Positions 10,949-19,836 of a stretch of DNA of 64,000 nt are shown in pieces (within the stretch, counting starts at the first letter, position 1; every line of letters starts with the position of its first letter). Source of the DNA: Sedimenticola sp. (lineage in GTDB: Bacteria; Pseudomonadota; Gammaproteobacteria; Chromatiales; Chromatiaceae); NCBI GenBank assembly GCA_027068915.1, contig JAMOLT010000055.1, forward strand, positions 62,001 to 126,000, in the 5' to 3' direction. The notes beneath the pieces were generated by a model. The model saw nothing but the letters and a program-made list of their open reading frames with translations. It did no database searches and had not been told where the DNA came from. A program made the position numbers and the translations under genes.

Positions 10949-12970
10949 CTATTTGATCTTCATGCCTGGTCTGGCGCCATCATCGGGGGTGAGCAGGAAG
11001 ATGTCCTTGTCGCCCGGGCCTGCGGCCAGCACCATGCCCTCAGATATGCCAAAGCGCATCTTGCGCGGAGCCAGGTTAGCTGCCACCACGGTGAGGCGTC
11101 CTTCCAGTTCGGCGGGATCATAGGCAGCCTTGATGCCGGCGAAGATGTTACGGGTCTCGTCTCCCAGATCCACGGTGAGCTGCAGGAGCTTGTCTGCCCC
11201 TTCCACGGCTTCGGCTTTGATGATGCGGGCTACGCGAAGATCCACTTTGGCGAAGTCCTCAAAGGCGATGGTGGGCGTTTTTTCCTTTCCGGTCTCGGCG
11301 GGTGCGGATTTTTGGGGTTTGGCTTCCATGTCTTCCCTGGAGGCTTCGAGCATGGCGTCGATTTTTTTCGGATCGACACGGGTCATAAGAGGCTTGAACT
11401 TGTTGATCTCATGGCCTAGCAGGGGCTTGATGGCATCGTTCCATTGCAGGGACGTTACGTTGAGGAAGGCTTCGGCATCTTCAGCGGTGCCGGGAAGAAT
11501 GGGCCGCAGCCAGGTGATCAGCACCTTGAACAGGTTGATGCCCATGGAGCAGATGTCCTGCAGTTCCTGTTCCCTGCCTTCCTCCTTGGCTACCACCCAG
11601 GGTTGTTTCTCGTCGATGTACTGGTTGGCCTTGTCCGCCAGAGCCATGATCTCGCGCACGGCGCGGCTGAACTCACGCTTCTCATAATGTTCGGCAATGG
11701 ATTCGCTGGCGTCTGCAAACTGCTGGAACAACTCGGGCTCCGATAATTCCTCTGACAACTTGCCGCCGAAGCGCTTACTGATGAAGCCTGCGCAGCGGCT
11801 GGCGATGTTCACCACTTTGCCTACCAGGTCGGAATTGACCCGCTGTACGAAATCTTCCAGGTTCAGGTCGATGTCGTCCACGCCGGAACCGAGTTTGGCG
11901 GCAAAGTAGTAGCGCAGGTATTCCGGGTTCAGGTTGTCCAGATAGGTGCGCGCCTTGATGAAGCTGCCCCGGGACTTGGACATCTTCTGCCCGTTCACCG
12001 TGAGAAATCCGTGGGCATGGATGGTGGTGGGCTTGCGAAAGCCCGCGCCGTCGAGCATGGCTGGCCAGAACAGGGCGTGGAAGTAGATGATGTCCTTGCC
12101 GATGAAGTGGTACAGCTCGGTGTCTGAACCTTCCTGCCAGTATTCGTCGAAGTTCAGCCCCTGCTTGTCACAGAAGTTCTTGAAGCTGGCCATGTAGCCG
12201 ATGGGTGCGTCCAGCCAGACGTAGAAATATTTGCCTGGATGGCCGGGAATCTCGAAGCCGAAATAGGGGGCGTCACGTGAGATATCCCACTCACGCAGAC
12301 CCGCCTCGAACCACTCGTCCAGCTTGTTGGCCACTTCTGGTTGCAGATGTCCGCCCCGGGTCCACCCCTTGAGCATGTCCTCGAAATCCGCCAGTTTGAA
12401 GAAATAGTGTTCGGATTCTTTCTCTACGGGTTTGGCCCCGGATACCACAGAATAGCTGTTTTTCAATTCTGTGGGACTGTACGTGGCGCTGCAGACCTCG
12501 CAGTTGTCGCCGTACTGATCTTGCGCTCCGCACTTGGGGCATTCACCCTTGATGAAGCGATCCGGCAGGAACATGTTTTCCTCGGGATCATAGGCCTGCA
12601 CGATCGTGCGGCTGGTGATATGGCCTGCTGCCAGGTTGCGTTCGTAGATGAGGCTGGCCAGCTCGCGATTCTCGTCGGAATGCGTGGAGTGGTAATTGTC
12701 GAAACGGATGCGAAAGTCCCTAAAATCCGCCTGGTGTTCCTCGGACATCTGATTTATCAGCTCTTCCGGTGTGATCCCCTTTTGCCGGGCATGGAGCATG
12801 ATGGGTGTGCCATGGGCGTCATCGGCGCAGATGTACCAGCAGGTATTGCCGCGCATTTTCTGAAACCGGGTCCAGATGTCCGTCTGGGTGTATTCCACGA
12901 TATGGCCGATGTGCAGAGGTGCATTGGCGTAGGGCAGGGCACTGGTAACCAGTATTTTTCTCATGGGCAT
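10949..12970 (-). CDS. metG: Methionyl-tRNA synthetase
   Basis: This 673-residue class I synthetase has HIGH in [16 protein letters not shown] and KMSKS in [12 protein letters not shown]. The zinc-knuckle cysteines are in [17 protein letters not shown]. The anticodon-binding helical domain follows, and the C-terminus has an EMAP/Trbp111-like tRNA-binding dimer domain starting near [20 protein letters not shown] second ATG at 12964 (MRKILVTS) matches the usual family start and is an equally good choice. It is divergent from apbC with a 154-nt spacer. In many genomes metG and apbC/mrp are neighbours in this arrangement. Confidence 0.96.
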   Translation of the reverse strand: MPMRKILVTSALPYANAPLHIGHIVEYTQTDIWTRFQKMRGNTCWYICADDAHGTPIMLHARQKGITPEELINQMSEEHQADFRDFRIRFDNYHSTHSDENRELASLIYERNLAAGHITSRTIVQAYDPEENMFLPDRFIKGECPKCGAQDQYGDNCEVCSATYSPTELKNSYSVVSGAKPVEKESEHYFFKLADFEDMLKGWTRGGHLQPEVANKLDEWFEAGLREWDISRDAPYFGFEIPGHPGKYFYVWLDAPIGYMASFKNFCDKQGLNFDEYWQEGSDTELYHFIGKDIIYFHALFWPAMLDGAGFRKPTTIHAHGFLTVNGQKMSKSRGSFIKARTYLDNLNPEYLRYYFAAKLGSGVDDIDLNLEDFVQRVNSDLVGKVVNIASRCAGFISKRFGGKLSEELSEPELFQQFADASESIAEHYEKREFSRAVREIMALADKANQYIDEKQPWVVAKEEGREQELQDICSMGINLFKVLITWLRPILPGTAEDAEAFLNVTSLQWNDAIKPLLGHEINKFKPLMTRVDPKKIDAMLEASREDMEAKPQKSAPAETGKEKTPTIAFEDFAKVDLRVARIIKAEAVEGADKLLQLTVDLGDETRNIFAGIKAAYDPAELEGRLTVVAANLAPRKMRFGISEGMVLAAGPGDKDIFLLTPDDGARPGMKIK

Positions 12971-13124
12971 TGCCGATATACTGTCAAATGTCAGGAAAGC
13001 CCATTATTATCTCACAGAAAAGGCGGATAATGTCCGAGTGTTTTGGTTGGTATTAGGGGGCTGCTGGTGTAAAATCGCGGCCAGTTGAAGATTTTATTTT
13101 GCCCCTGCGGCAGGAGTTAAGAGC

Positions 13125-14216
13125 ATGTCCGAAGTGACCAAAGAAGCAATCGAAGAAGCCTTGAAAGGCTATGTTGAGCCGAATATGGGTAAAGATCTGG
13201 TCAGTGCCAAGACTGTCAAAGACATCCAGATCGATGGTGGCAAGGTCAAGCTGACTGTAGTGCTGGGTTTTCCGGTGAAGGGCATCGCTGATGAGATCAG
13301 GCAGGGCATCTGTGACGCGGTAATAACCGCAGATGGTGTCAATGACTGCGAAGTGGATCTGAGCTGGAAGGTGGAAGCCCACTCCGTGCAGAAGTCTCTC
13401 AAGCCTATCGACAACATCAAGAACATCATCGCCGTGGCCTCCGGCAAGGGTGGCGTGGGCAAATCCACTACCGCCGTGAATCTGGCCCTGGCCCTGTCCC
13501 AGGAAGGTGCGAAGGTGGGTATTCTGGATGCGGATATCTATGGTCCCTCCCAGCCGCGCATGCTGGGCATTTCCGGTCAGCCGGAATCCAAAGACGGCAA
13601 GACCCTGGAACCCATGAACAGCTATCACCTGCAGGCCATGTCCATCGGTTTCCTCATCGACGAGGAAACCCCCATGATCTGGCGCGGCCCCATGGTCACC
13701 CAAGCCCTGGAACAGCTGCTCAACGACACCAACTGGTCTGACCTGGATTACCTGATCATCGATCTGCCCCCCGGCACCGGGGACACCCAACTTACCCTGG
13801 CGCAAAAGGTGCCCGTATCCGGCGCCATCATCGTTACCACCCCCCAGGACATCGCCCTGCTGGATGCGCGCAAGGGCTTCAAGATGTTCGAAAAGGTGGA
13901 AGTGCCCGTATTGGGCATCGTGGAAAACATGAGCATCCACATCTGTTCCAGCTGCGGCCACGAGGAGCACATCTTCGGCGAAGGCGGCGGCAAGAGTATG
14001 TCTGAACAATATGGCGTGGACTTCCTCGGTGCGCTGCCCCTGGAAAAACGTATTCGCGAGGAAACCGATGCAGGCAAGCCAACAGTAGTTGCCGAGCCCG
14101 ATTGCCGTACATCAGAGATCTACCGGGAAATCGCCCGCAAGGCAGCCGCCAAACTGGCCGTTCAGGCCAAGAGCTATGCGGCCAAGTTTCCCAATATCGT
14201 GATCCAGAACAACTGA
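13125..14216 (+). CDS. apbC: Iron-sulfur cluster carrier protein ApbC/Mrp
   Basis: This 363-residue P-loop ATPase delivers Fe-S clusters to target proteins. The N-terminal 90 residues form a MIP18-like (DUF59) domain. Walker A with the deviant lysine is in ASGKGGVGKSTTAVNLALAL, and the switch region is in IIDLPPGTGDTQLTL. The cluster-bridging CxxC is in HICSSCGHEEHIFGEGGG. The start follows AGGAG in CGGCAGGAGTTAAGAGC. The gene ends with a strong intrinsic terminator at about 14260-14290. Confidence 0.95.
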   Translation: MSEVTKEAIEEALKGYVEPNMGKDLVSAKTVKDIQIDGGKVKLTVVLGFPVKGIADEIRQGICDAVITADGVNDCEVDLSWKVEAHSVQKSLKPIDNIKNIIAVASGKGGVGKSTTAVNLALALSQEGAKVGILDADIYGPSQPRMLGISGQPESKDGKTLEPMNSYHLQAMSIGFLIDEETPMIWRGPMVTQALEQLLNDTNWSDLDYLIIDLPPGTGDTQLTLAQKVPVSGAIIVTTPQDIALLDARKGFKMFEKVEVPVLGIVENMSIHICSSCGHEEHIFGEGGGKSMSEQYGVDFLGALPLEKRIREETDAGKPTVVAEPDCRTSEIYREIARKAAAKLAVQAKSYAAKFPNIVIQNN

Positions 14217-14259
14217 TTTTCTGCCTGGCCTGTCCGGGTGATTGGCAGTTATATCGAAG

Positions 14260-14290
14260 CCCCTTGCCATTTGCTTGGCAGGGGGTTTTT
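14260..14290 (+). terminator. Intrinsic terminator of apbC
   Basis: A stem of CCCCTTGCCA and TTGGCAGGGGG with a short loop is followed by TTTTT. It starts 43 nt after the apbC stop codon and has one mismatch in the stem. Confidence 0.8.
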
Positions 14291-14363
14291 CCGTTTTATG
14301 GGCATGGCTTTACTGAGGGTTATTTGATAGGGTGATGAAAACACACAAGGGTACCTCTATCAA

Positions 14364-14440
14364 TTGCCATTCCGGCCTCGGCAATTGCTCCTGTATTGCG
14401 CTATCTTCGCCTATCCATGGGTTCATGCGTCGGAATGATG
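14364..14440. repeat. Dispersed repeat family C, copy 1
   Basis: This intergenic sequence of about 75 bp has inverted-repeat ends (GCCATTCCGGC and GTCGGAATGATGG). It shares about 86% identity over 64 positions with a second copy at 44754-44822. The core includes CAATTGCTCCTGTATTG and CTATCCATGGGTTC. It is noncoding and lies between the apbC terminator and the SIMPL gene. A possible end-only remnant is at 38485-38508. Confidence 0.6.
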
Positions 14441-14493
14441 GTTTATAGAGGTTACTTTTTCTACATCCTCGTTATACCCGTAAGGAGATCTAG

Positions 14494-15213
14494 GTGGTGC
14501 TGGAAAATAAACAAAATTCGCTAATACTCGGTGTGTTCCTGTTTTTGGGCTTGAGTTCTCTTGGCTACCTACTGGGAAATTCAGCAATAAAATTCAAAGA
14601 ATATGAAAGAACGGTAACTGTAAAAGGTTTGTCTGAAAAGGAATTTGAATCCGATATTGTTATTTGGCCAATACAATTTACGGCAGCGGGAAATAACCTC
14701 GAAGAGTTGTATGAAGATATTGAAGGGAATACGAAGAATATAAGTGAGTTTTTGTCGGGGAAGGGAATCTCCAAAAAAGAGATCTCTTTTTCTGCTCCTT
14801 CAATAACCGATAAATCTGCGCAACAATATGGGGATCGGACTAAAGCCGAGTTTCGATACACAGCCATTCAAACGGTAACGGTGTATTCTAAAGACATTGA
14901 TTCTGTTAGAAAGGTAATGGGGCAATTATCAGAGCTGGGCAAAAAAGGGATCGTGTTTACAGGTGGGAACTACGAATCTCAAACCGAGTATCTATTTACT
15001 CGCCTAAACGAGATAAAGCCGGAAATGATCGAAGAGGCCACTCGTAAAGCGCGAGAAGTTGCGGAAAAGTTTGCGTCAGACTCGAAAAGTACTCTAGGCA
15101 AGATCAGGAAGGCTACTCAAGGACAGTTCAGCATTAATGCACGGGATAAAAATAATCCCCATATTAAGAAAGTAAGAGTAGTTTCTACAGTAGAATATTA
15201 TTTGTCTGACTGA
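14494..15213 (+). CDS. SIMPL-domain (DUF541, YggE-like) membrane-anchored protein
   Basis: This 239-residue protein has one N-terminal membrane anchor (LILGVFLFLGLSSLGYLLGN) followed by a SIMPL/DUF541 domain (RTVTVKGLSEKEFESDIVIW; later FTRLNEIKPEMIEEATRKAR). The start is GTG at 14494, six bases after AAGGAG; GTG at 14497 is also possible. The gene is much richer in A and T than apbC and uses AAA/GAA/ATA codons freely, which suggests horizontal acquisition. Relatives (YggE, BP26) are envelope proteins linked to oxidative stress, but the biochemical role is unknown. It stands alone between repeat elements. Confidence 0.85.
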   Translation: MVLENKQNSLILGVFLFLGLSSLGYLLGNSAIKFKEYERTVTVKGLSEKEFESDIVIWPIQFTAAGNNLEELYEDIEGNTKNISEFLSGKGISKKEISFSAPSITDKSAQQYGDRTKAEFRYTAIQTVTVYSKDIDSVRKVMGQLSELGKKGIVFTGGNYESQTEYLFTRLNEIKPEMIEEATRKAREVAEKFASDSKSTLGKIRKATQGQFSINARDKNNPHIKKVRVVSTVEYYLSD

Positions 15214-15302
15214 GGAGGCGTGGGGTATAAAAAACAATTCGCCCGGACGCTTCCCGCAGTGTTTGGGTTGTGCCATAAAAGCCTTTATACGTATGCATTA
15301 CG

Positions 15303-15475
15303 CTAGTGTACTGGGTCAGAATTAAAGGCTCTTTCAGCGTCTCCCTTCGGGTGCGTCACAATGTGGCCATTTTCAATGGCTATAAGTCATTGAAAATGGA
15401 GGAAAGGCAAAATCATATTTTTGTCTTTCCGGGTTAAAAAAAGTCTTCCATGACTTTTTTTAACATCCTGTTAAG
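15303..15475. repeat. Chimeric repeat: family A end joined to inverted family B
   Basis: Positions 15303 to about 15368 match the left end of the family A element (compare 36273-36340): CTAGTGTACTG, GAATTAAAGG and CTTTCAG. From about 15361 to 15475 the sequence is the reverse complement of the left two-thirds of family B (compare 473-574). It includes the palindromes CATTTTCAATG/CATTGAAAATG and GGAAAGGCAAAA/TTTTTGTCTTTCC and ends CCTGTTAAG. The element therefore has one terminal repeat from each family. It fills most of the 319-nt gap between the SIMPL gene and the DUF2892 gene. Confidence 0.75.
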
Positions 15476-15532
15476 TGCAATAGCTCCTGTGTCAGGGCAA
15501 ATCCAGCCTGAATCAGGGACATTGTTCCAGAC

Positions 15533-15751
15533 TTAAAACGTAGCGCCGGATTTTGCGCCCAGCTTCTTCAGGATCATGGCCAAGGGACAGAAACCAGTAA
15601 AGGCCGACTGAAACAGATTGGCGCCGACAAAAGCGGTAAACCACAGCCAGTTTTCATCGTGAAAAACGGGGCTTGCGGACCAGCCCAGGGCCAGGGACAG
15701 TAAAATAGCGAAACCAGCGAAGGCCAGTACCATACGTTCTACACTCATCAT
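15533..15751 (-). CDS. DUF2892 (YgaP-type) inner-membrane protein
   Basis: This 72-residue protein starts [20 protein letters not shown] and contains [20 protein letters not shown] and [19 protein letters not shown]. These are two membrane helices with the conserved GFCP...KLG motif of DUF2892. Such proteins are often fused to or next to rhodanese domains and sulfide-responsive regulators. No rhodanese gene is adjacent here. The start follows GAGGAACTC. A short inverted repeat at 15786-15799 lies about 35 nt upstream and could be an operator. Confidence 0.8.
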   Translation of the reverse strand: MMSVERMVLAFAGFAILLSLALGWSASPVFHDENWLWFTAFVGANLFQSAFTGFCPLAMILKKLGAKSGATF

Positions 15752-15785
15752 GAGTTCCTCATTGAAATAATCATATGTGAGTATG

Positions 15786-15799
15786 TTAGCATATTCTAA
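15786..15799 (-). promoter_or_regulatory. Possible operator upstream of the DUF2892 gene
   Basis: TTAGCATATTCTAA is an AT-rich inverted repeat with TTAG/CTAA arms, in the position expected for the promoter of the DUF2892 gene. AT-rich palindromes upstream of such genes are often bound by ArsR/BigR-type sulfide sensors. No regulator gene is nearby, so this is inference. Confidence 0.3.
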
Positions 15800-15806
15800 T
15801 ATTTCT

Positions 15807-16799
15807 TCAATGAGAATTCACAATCGACAATAGCGTCATGGCGGTTTGCAGGGTTTCGGGGCCGGCTTCCGGTCTGTGAGCATTTTCCGACAGATAGCGG
15901 CGCCATTTTCTGGCCCCAGGCTGGCCATGGAACAGCCCCAGGATATGCCGGGTGATGCGCTTTAGGGGAATGCCCCGGCTGCATTCCTGTTCTACCAGGG
16001 GCAGGAGGCTTTCAATGACTTGATGGCGGCTGTGAGGTTGCCAATCTGCGCCAAAAATCTCCCGGTCTGCCTGAGCCAGCATCCAGGGATTTTGGTAGGC
16101 TTCCCTGCCGATCATGACGCCATCCACGTTTTTCAGATGGGTTTGTGCCTGATCCAGGTTGAGGATGCCGCCATTGATGATGATCTTGAGATCGGGAAAA
16201 TCCTGCTTCAGCTGATAGACCAGTTCGTAGCGCAGGGGAGGGATGTCGCGGTTCTGTTTCGGGCTGAGTCCCTGCAGCCAGGCCTTGCGCGCATGTACGA
16301 TAAAGGTCTGGCAGCCGGCAGCGGCGAGTTGATCCACAAAGCGGCACAGCAAGTCGTAGCTGTCCAGTTCATCAATGCCGATGCGATGTTTTGCGGTGAC
16401 GGGTAGTTTGCAGCTTTCCGTCATGGCGGTGATGCAGTCGGCGACCAGATCCGGCTTCGCCATCAGGCAGGCGCCGAACATGCCGGACTGTACCCGGTCT
16501 GATGGGCAGCCAAGGTTCAGGTTGATTTCGTCGTATCCCCATTCTTCTGCCATCTTGCAGCATTTCGCCAGGTCTTCCGGGTTACTGCCGCCCAGCTGCA
16601 GCGCTACGGGATGTTCGGCGGGAAAAAAATCCAGAAAGCGGCCGGGGTCATTGTGCAGCAATGCGCCGGTGGTGATCATTTCCGTGTAGAGCAGGGTTTG
16701 GCGGCTGATCAGGCGATGGAAGTAGCGGCAATATTTGTCTGTCCAGTCCAGCATGGGGGCAACGGCCAGGCGGCGATCTATATTCGCGGCTTTCCTCAT
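15807..16799 (-). CDS. dusA: tRNA-dihydrouridine(20/20a) synthase DusA
   Basis: This 330-residue flavoenzyme reduces uridines in the tRNA D-loop with NADPH. It has the N-terminal [18 protein letters not shown] motif, the [20 protein letters not shown] strand and [20 protein letters not shown] with the catalytic cysteine. The phosphate-binding region is [14 protein letters not shown]. Length and the DWTD start are DusA-type rather than DusB or DusC. It overlaps the upstream CDF gene by four bases and is the last gene of a five-gene minus-strand operon. Confidence 0.94.
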   Translation of the reverse strand: MRKAANIDRRLAVAPMLDWTDKYCRYFHRLISRQTLLYTEMITTGALLHNDPGRFLDFFPAEHPVALQLGGSNPEDLAKCCKMAEEWGYDEINLNLGCPSDRVQSGMFGACLMAKPDLVADCITAMTESCKLPVTAKHRIGIDELDSYDLLCRFVDQLAAAGCQTFIVHARKAWLQGLSPKQNRDIPPLRYELVYQLKQDFPDLKIIINGGILNLDQAQTHLKNVDGVMIGREAYQNPWMLAQADREIFGADWQPHSRHQVIESLLPLVEQECSRGIPLKRITRHILGLFHGQPGARKWRRYLSENAHRPEAGPETLQTAMTLLSIVNSH

Positions 16800-17902
16800 G
16801 TGGCCGGGATGACAGAATGATCTTGCTGGACGACGCCTTCAATCTCCAGCGTGATGTGACTGACCCGGGGGATGCGCTTGCGGATCTCCGCCTCGACTTC
16901 GTCGATGATGGCTTCGGTTCGGGTGATGATCAGCTCTACAGATGCCCGGGTGCTGGCAAAACTGTGCAGTTTCTCCTGTTCTTTTTTCGGGAGGCCGGAG
17001 CTATCCAGGATTTCATCGGTGCGCCGCTGGATTCTTTCGTACAGCCCCAGGGTCAGGGCTTCTTCCCGTAGCTCGATTTCTGCAACCAGTACCGTGTGCC
17101 GTTCGTCGATGATGATGGAGCGAAGATCATGAAAGCGCTCGATTTCCGCATGGTTTTCCACTACTTCCCGAAATGCATGTTCCGCCTCGGGGTCGCGCAT
17201 GTCCGCGAGGAAGCGCATGTTGATGAAGCCGAGATAGAAGGCAATCCCGCCAAGCATACATGCGATGAGTGCTGAGAAAATGATGTCATACTCGGCGTGC
17301 CCGGTGATTGCCGTCAGGGAAACGCCCAGAGCTGCCAGGGTCAGCCCCAGCATGGCAGCGGAATCTTCCAGCACAATGGCCACCAGGGTAGGATCATCGG
17401 CCTTCAACAGGTAGGCTAGTGGATTGCTTTTCCCGGCGTTGCGCATGCGCCGCAGAAATTCCCTCATGGCAACCAGAAAAGAGTAGCCTTCAAGAACAAA
17501 GGCGGTGGCCAGTATGCTGAGGTTCAGCCACAGGGAACTTACTTCATGGCCAAACAGATTGGATGTTTCGGAAATATGACTGCTGCCCAGCCCTTCCCAG
17601 CTATGCCATGCGTGGGATAGCCCCAGGCCAGCGCCAATGGAAAACAGCCCAATGGCTGACCACAGGTTCCAGAGATACTTCTTCTGCCCATGGCCGAAAG
17701 CATAAACACCATCGGCGGGCTTTTCACTTTCGCGCAGGCCGAGAAAAAGAAAGCCCTGGTTCAAAGTATCCATGAGGCTGTGCACAGCCTCGTTGATCAT
17801 GGATGCCGAGCCGCTGGCGGAACCGGCGATGAATTTTAGGATGGTGACCAGCGCGTTGGAGACGATGGCCGTGAGGACGGCTTTTCTAGAACTGTGTGAC
17901 AT
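16796..17902 (-). CDS. CDF transporter, ZnT9/SLC30A9-like branch
   Basis: This 368-residue protein has about six hydrophobic segments and CDF motifs in which the second-helix site reads [13 protein letters not shown] and the fifth-helix site reads [28 protein letters not shown] is conserved in this branch. The C-terminal cytoplasmic domain contains [15 protein letters not shown] and ends [10 protein letters not shown]. It probably exports or moves a divalent cation. It overlaps dusA by four bases and the DUF6498 gene by 17 bases, so it is firmly in the argE-argA operon. The metabolic link is not clear. Confidence 0.87.
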   Translation of the reverse strand: MSHSSRKAVLTAIVSNALVTILKFIAGSASGSASMINEAVHSLMDTLNQGFLFLGLRESEKPADGVYAFGHGQKKYLWNLWSAIGLFSIGAGLGLSHAWHSWEGLGSSHISETSNLFGHEVSSLWLNLSILATAFVLEGYSFLVAMREFLRRMRNAGKSNPLAYLLKADDPTLVAIVLEDSAAMLGLTLAALGVSLTAITGHAEYDIIFSALIACMLGGIAFYLGFINMRFLADMRDPEAEHAFREVVENHAEIERFHDLRSIIIDERHTVLVAEIELREEALTLGLYERIQRRTDEILDSSGLPKKEQEKLHSFASTRASVELIITRTEAIIDEVEAEIRKRIPRVSHITLEIEGVVQQDHSVIPAT

Positions 17903-18506
17903 GATGTGCTGCTTCCTGCTTTTTCATTAGTTTTTTATCCAGATATACATCCATACTGATCTTGATGGCGGCCAGCAGTATTATGCTGATTGCTGTGCCG
18001 GGGAGGAAGGTCAGCGCCAAACCGCTCAGGAGTACTACCAGGTGTAGTATGACAACGCGCTGGTAAGGCTGCATCATCACTGCAGACAGTTTGGTTTGAG
18101 TGGCGGTTTTCCTGCCAAGGTCGGAAAAAAACTGTACGCCATGGCTGAGAAACAGGCCAGCCAAAGCCAGGGTGATTCCTGGTGTGTCGGAGACCAGTGC
18201 CAGCAGGTTTTCCCTGTTGAGATCCTGGTCGAGGAACAATTCAAACACCAAAGAGCCATGTACAAATGTGAAGATGCCATAGTGAACCAGAAAAAACAGA
18301 CAGATAAACAGGCGGTTCAAGGGTTTGTATCCATCATTCGGCCGATCATTTTCCGCCAGGAAAAACCGTGGAATCTGCCAGATGGCGACGACCACATTTT
18401 CCGCCCAGTATAGAAACAGGATCATGGCCGGATCCCAGCCCATATACAGGGCTATGGCCAGGGTAAGCAGATTGAAAACCACCAGTGCGGCGAGAGGGAG
18501 CTTCAT
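17886..18506 (-). CDS. DUF6498-like multi-spanning membrane protein
   Basis: This 206-residue protein has about five or six hydrophobic segments. The N-terminal part, LYMGWDPAMILFLYWAENVV, followed by FLVHYGIFTFVHG, is the recognisable pattern of this uncharacterised family. No catalytic residues are evident. It starts four bases after the argA stop and overlaps the downstream transporter gene by 17 bases, so all three are cotranscribed. Confidence 0.75.
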   Translation of the reverse strand: MKLPLAALVVFNLLTLAIALYMGWDPAMILFLYWAENVVVAIWQIPRFFLAENDRPNDGYKPLNRLFICLFFLVHYGIFTFVHGSLVFELFLDQDLNRENLLALVSDTPGITLALAGLFLSHGVQFFSDLGRKTATQTKLSAVMMQPYQRVVILHLVVLLSGLALTFLPGTAISIILLAAIKISMDVYLDKKLMKKQEAAHHVTQF

Positions 18507-18510
18507 GTTT

Positions 18511-19824
18511 TTACAGCCGGTAGGTCAACATCCTGGAATTGCGCTGCCAGTTGTACAGATCTTTCCTCTTGCCGGGGAGATGGCGGATGTCGGTGGTGCT
18601 GAATCCCCGTTCCCGAAACCAGTGCGCAGTGCGCGTGGTGAGTACGAACAGCTGGCCGAGATGCAATGATCTCGCCCGTTGCTGAATGAAGGCCAGTAGC
18701 TGGTCGCCCCGCCCGCTGTTGCGGTAATCCGGGTGGATGACCAGGCAGGCCAGTTCGCCCATTTTCTCTTTTGGAAAGGGATACAGGGCCGCACAGCCGA
18801 TAATGGTGCCGTCGCGTACAATAACGGTAAAGCGGTGAATTTCCGTTTCCATGTATTCCCGGGAGCGACGCACCAGAACGCCGGCTTCCTCCAGGGGGTG
18901 GATCAGTTCGAGAATGCCGCTGACGTCATCGATTTTCGCTTCCCGCAGGGTTTCCCATTGCTCGGGGGTGATGAGTGTTCCACTGCCGTCGCGGGTAAAC
19001 AGTTCGCTGAGCAATATGCCGTCCTGGCGCCGTGGCAGAATATGCGCCCTTCCCACGCCATGCCGGCAGGCGCAGGCTGCATTGGACAGCACCCGCCGGA
19101 GTTGTTCGTTCAGGGATTTGCGCCGTGCCAGCAGCGCATCCACCTCGGCGGGCACCAGGCTTTCGATAAGCCGCCTGCGGCTGTCGGTGAGTTTTCTGTC
19201 GGTGAGAAAGATCAGCTTGTCGGCCTTGAGTTCCGTAGCGATGGCGGCGGCAACGTCGGCGGCGTTCAGGTTGAACACCTCGCCTGTGGGGGAGTAGCCT
19301 AAGGGGGAGATCAGCACCATGGCGCCGGCGTCCAGACGTTGCCGTATGGCTGTGGTGTTGATTTTGCGCACCTCGCCGGTATGCAGGTAGTCCACGCCGT
19401 CGATAATGCCCAGGGGCTTGGCGGTGACGAAGTTGCCGGAATCCACCTCGATCCGGGCGCCGGCCATGGGGGAGTTGGCCAGCCCGGTAGACAGCAGCGC
19501 CTCGATTTCCACCCGCACCGCACCGGCGGCTTCTTTTACGCAGAGCAGAGCGTGTTCATCCGTCACCCGCATGCCGTTGATCACCTGCATGCCCGCCCCG
19601 CGCAGCTCCAGGCGTTCCTCGATCTGCGGGCGGGTGCCGTGCACCAGCAGGATGCGCAGGCCAAGGCTGTGCAGCAGGGCGATATCGTGAATCAGGTTGG
19701 GAAAATTTCCATCCTGAACCGCTTCCCCGCCAAAGGCCAGCACGACGGTGCTGCCCCGGTGGGCGTGAATATAGGGTGAGGCCTGGCGGAACCAGTCAAC
19801 GAAATTGTTTGCGTCCTTTTTCAT
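18511..19824 (-). CDS. argA: N-acetylglutamate synthase (amino-acid N-acetyltransferase)
   Basis: This 437-residue enzyme acetylates glutamate with acetyl-CoA, the first step of arginine synthesis. The N-terminal two-thirds is an amino-acid kinase domain (FGGEAVQDGNFPNLIHDIAL, HGTRPQIEERL), usually the arginine-feedback site. The C-terminal third is a GNAT domain with acetyl-CoA binding in CLVIHPDYRNSGRGDQLL. Length and domain order are classic ArgA. It is 12 nt downstream of argE. Confidence 0.94.
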   Translation of the reverse strand: MKKDANNFVDWFRQASPYIHAHRGSTVVLAFGGEAVQDGNFPNLIHDIALLHSLGLRILLVHGTRPQIEERLELRGAGMQVINGMRVTDEHALLCVKEAAGAVRVEIEALLSTGLANSPMAGARIEVDSGNFVTAKPLGIIDGVDYLHTGEVRKINTTAIRQRLDAGAMVLISPLGYSPTGEVFNLNAADVAAAIATELKADKLIFLTDRKLTDSRRRLIESLVPAEVDALLARRKSLNEQLRRVLSNAACACRHGVGRAHILPRRQDGILLSELFTRDGSGTLITPEQWETLREAKIDDVSGILELIHPLEEAGVLVRRSREYMETEIHRFTVIVRDGTIIGCAALYPFPKEKMGELACLVIHPDYRNSGRGDQLLAFIQQRARSLHLGQLFVLTTRTAHWFRERGFSTTDIRHLPGKRKDLYNWQRNSRMLTYRL

Positions 19825-19836
19825 GTTGCAATCATA

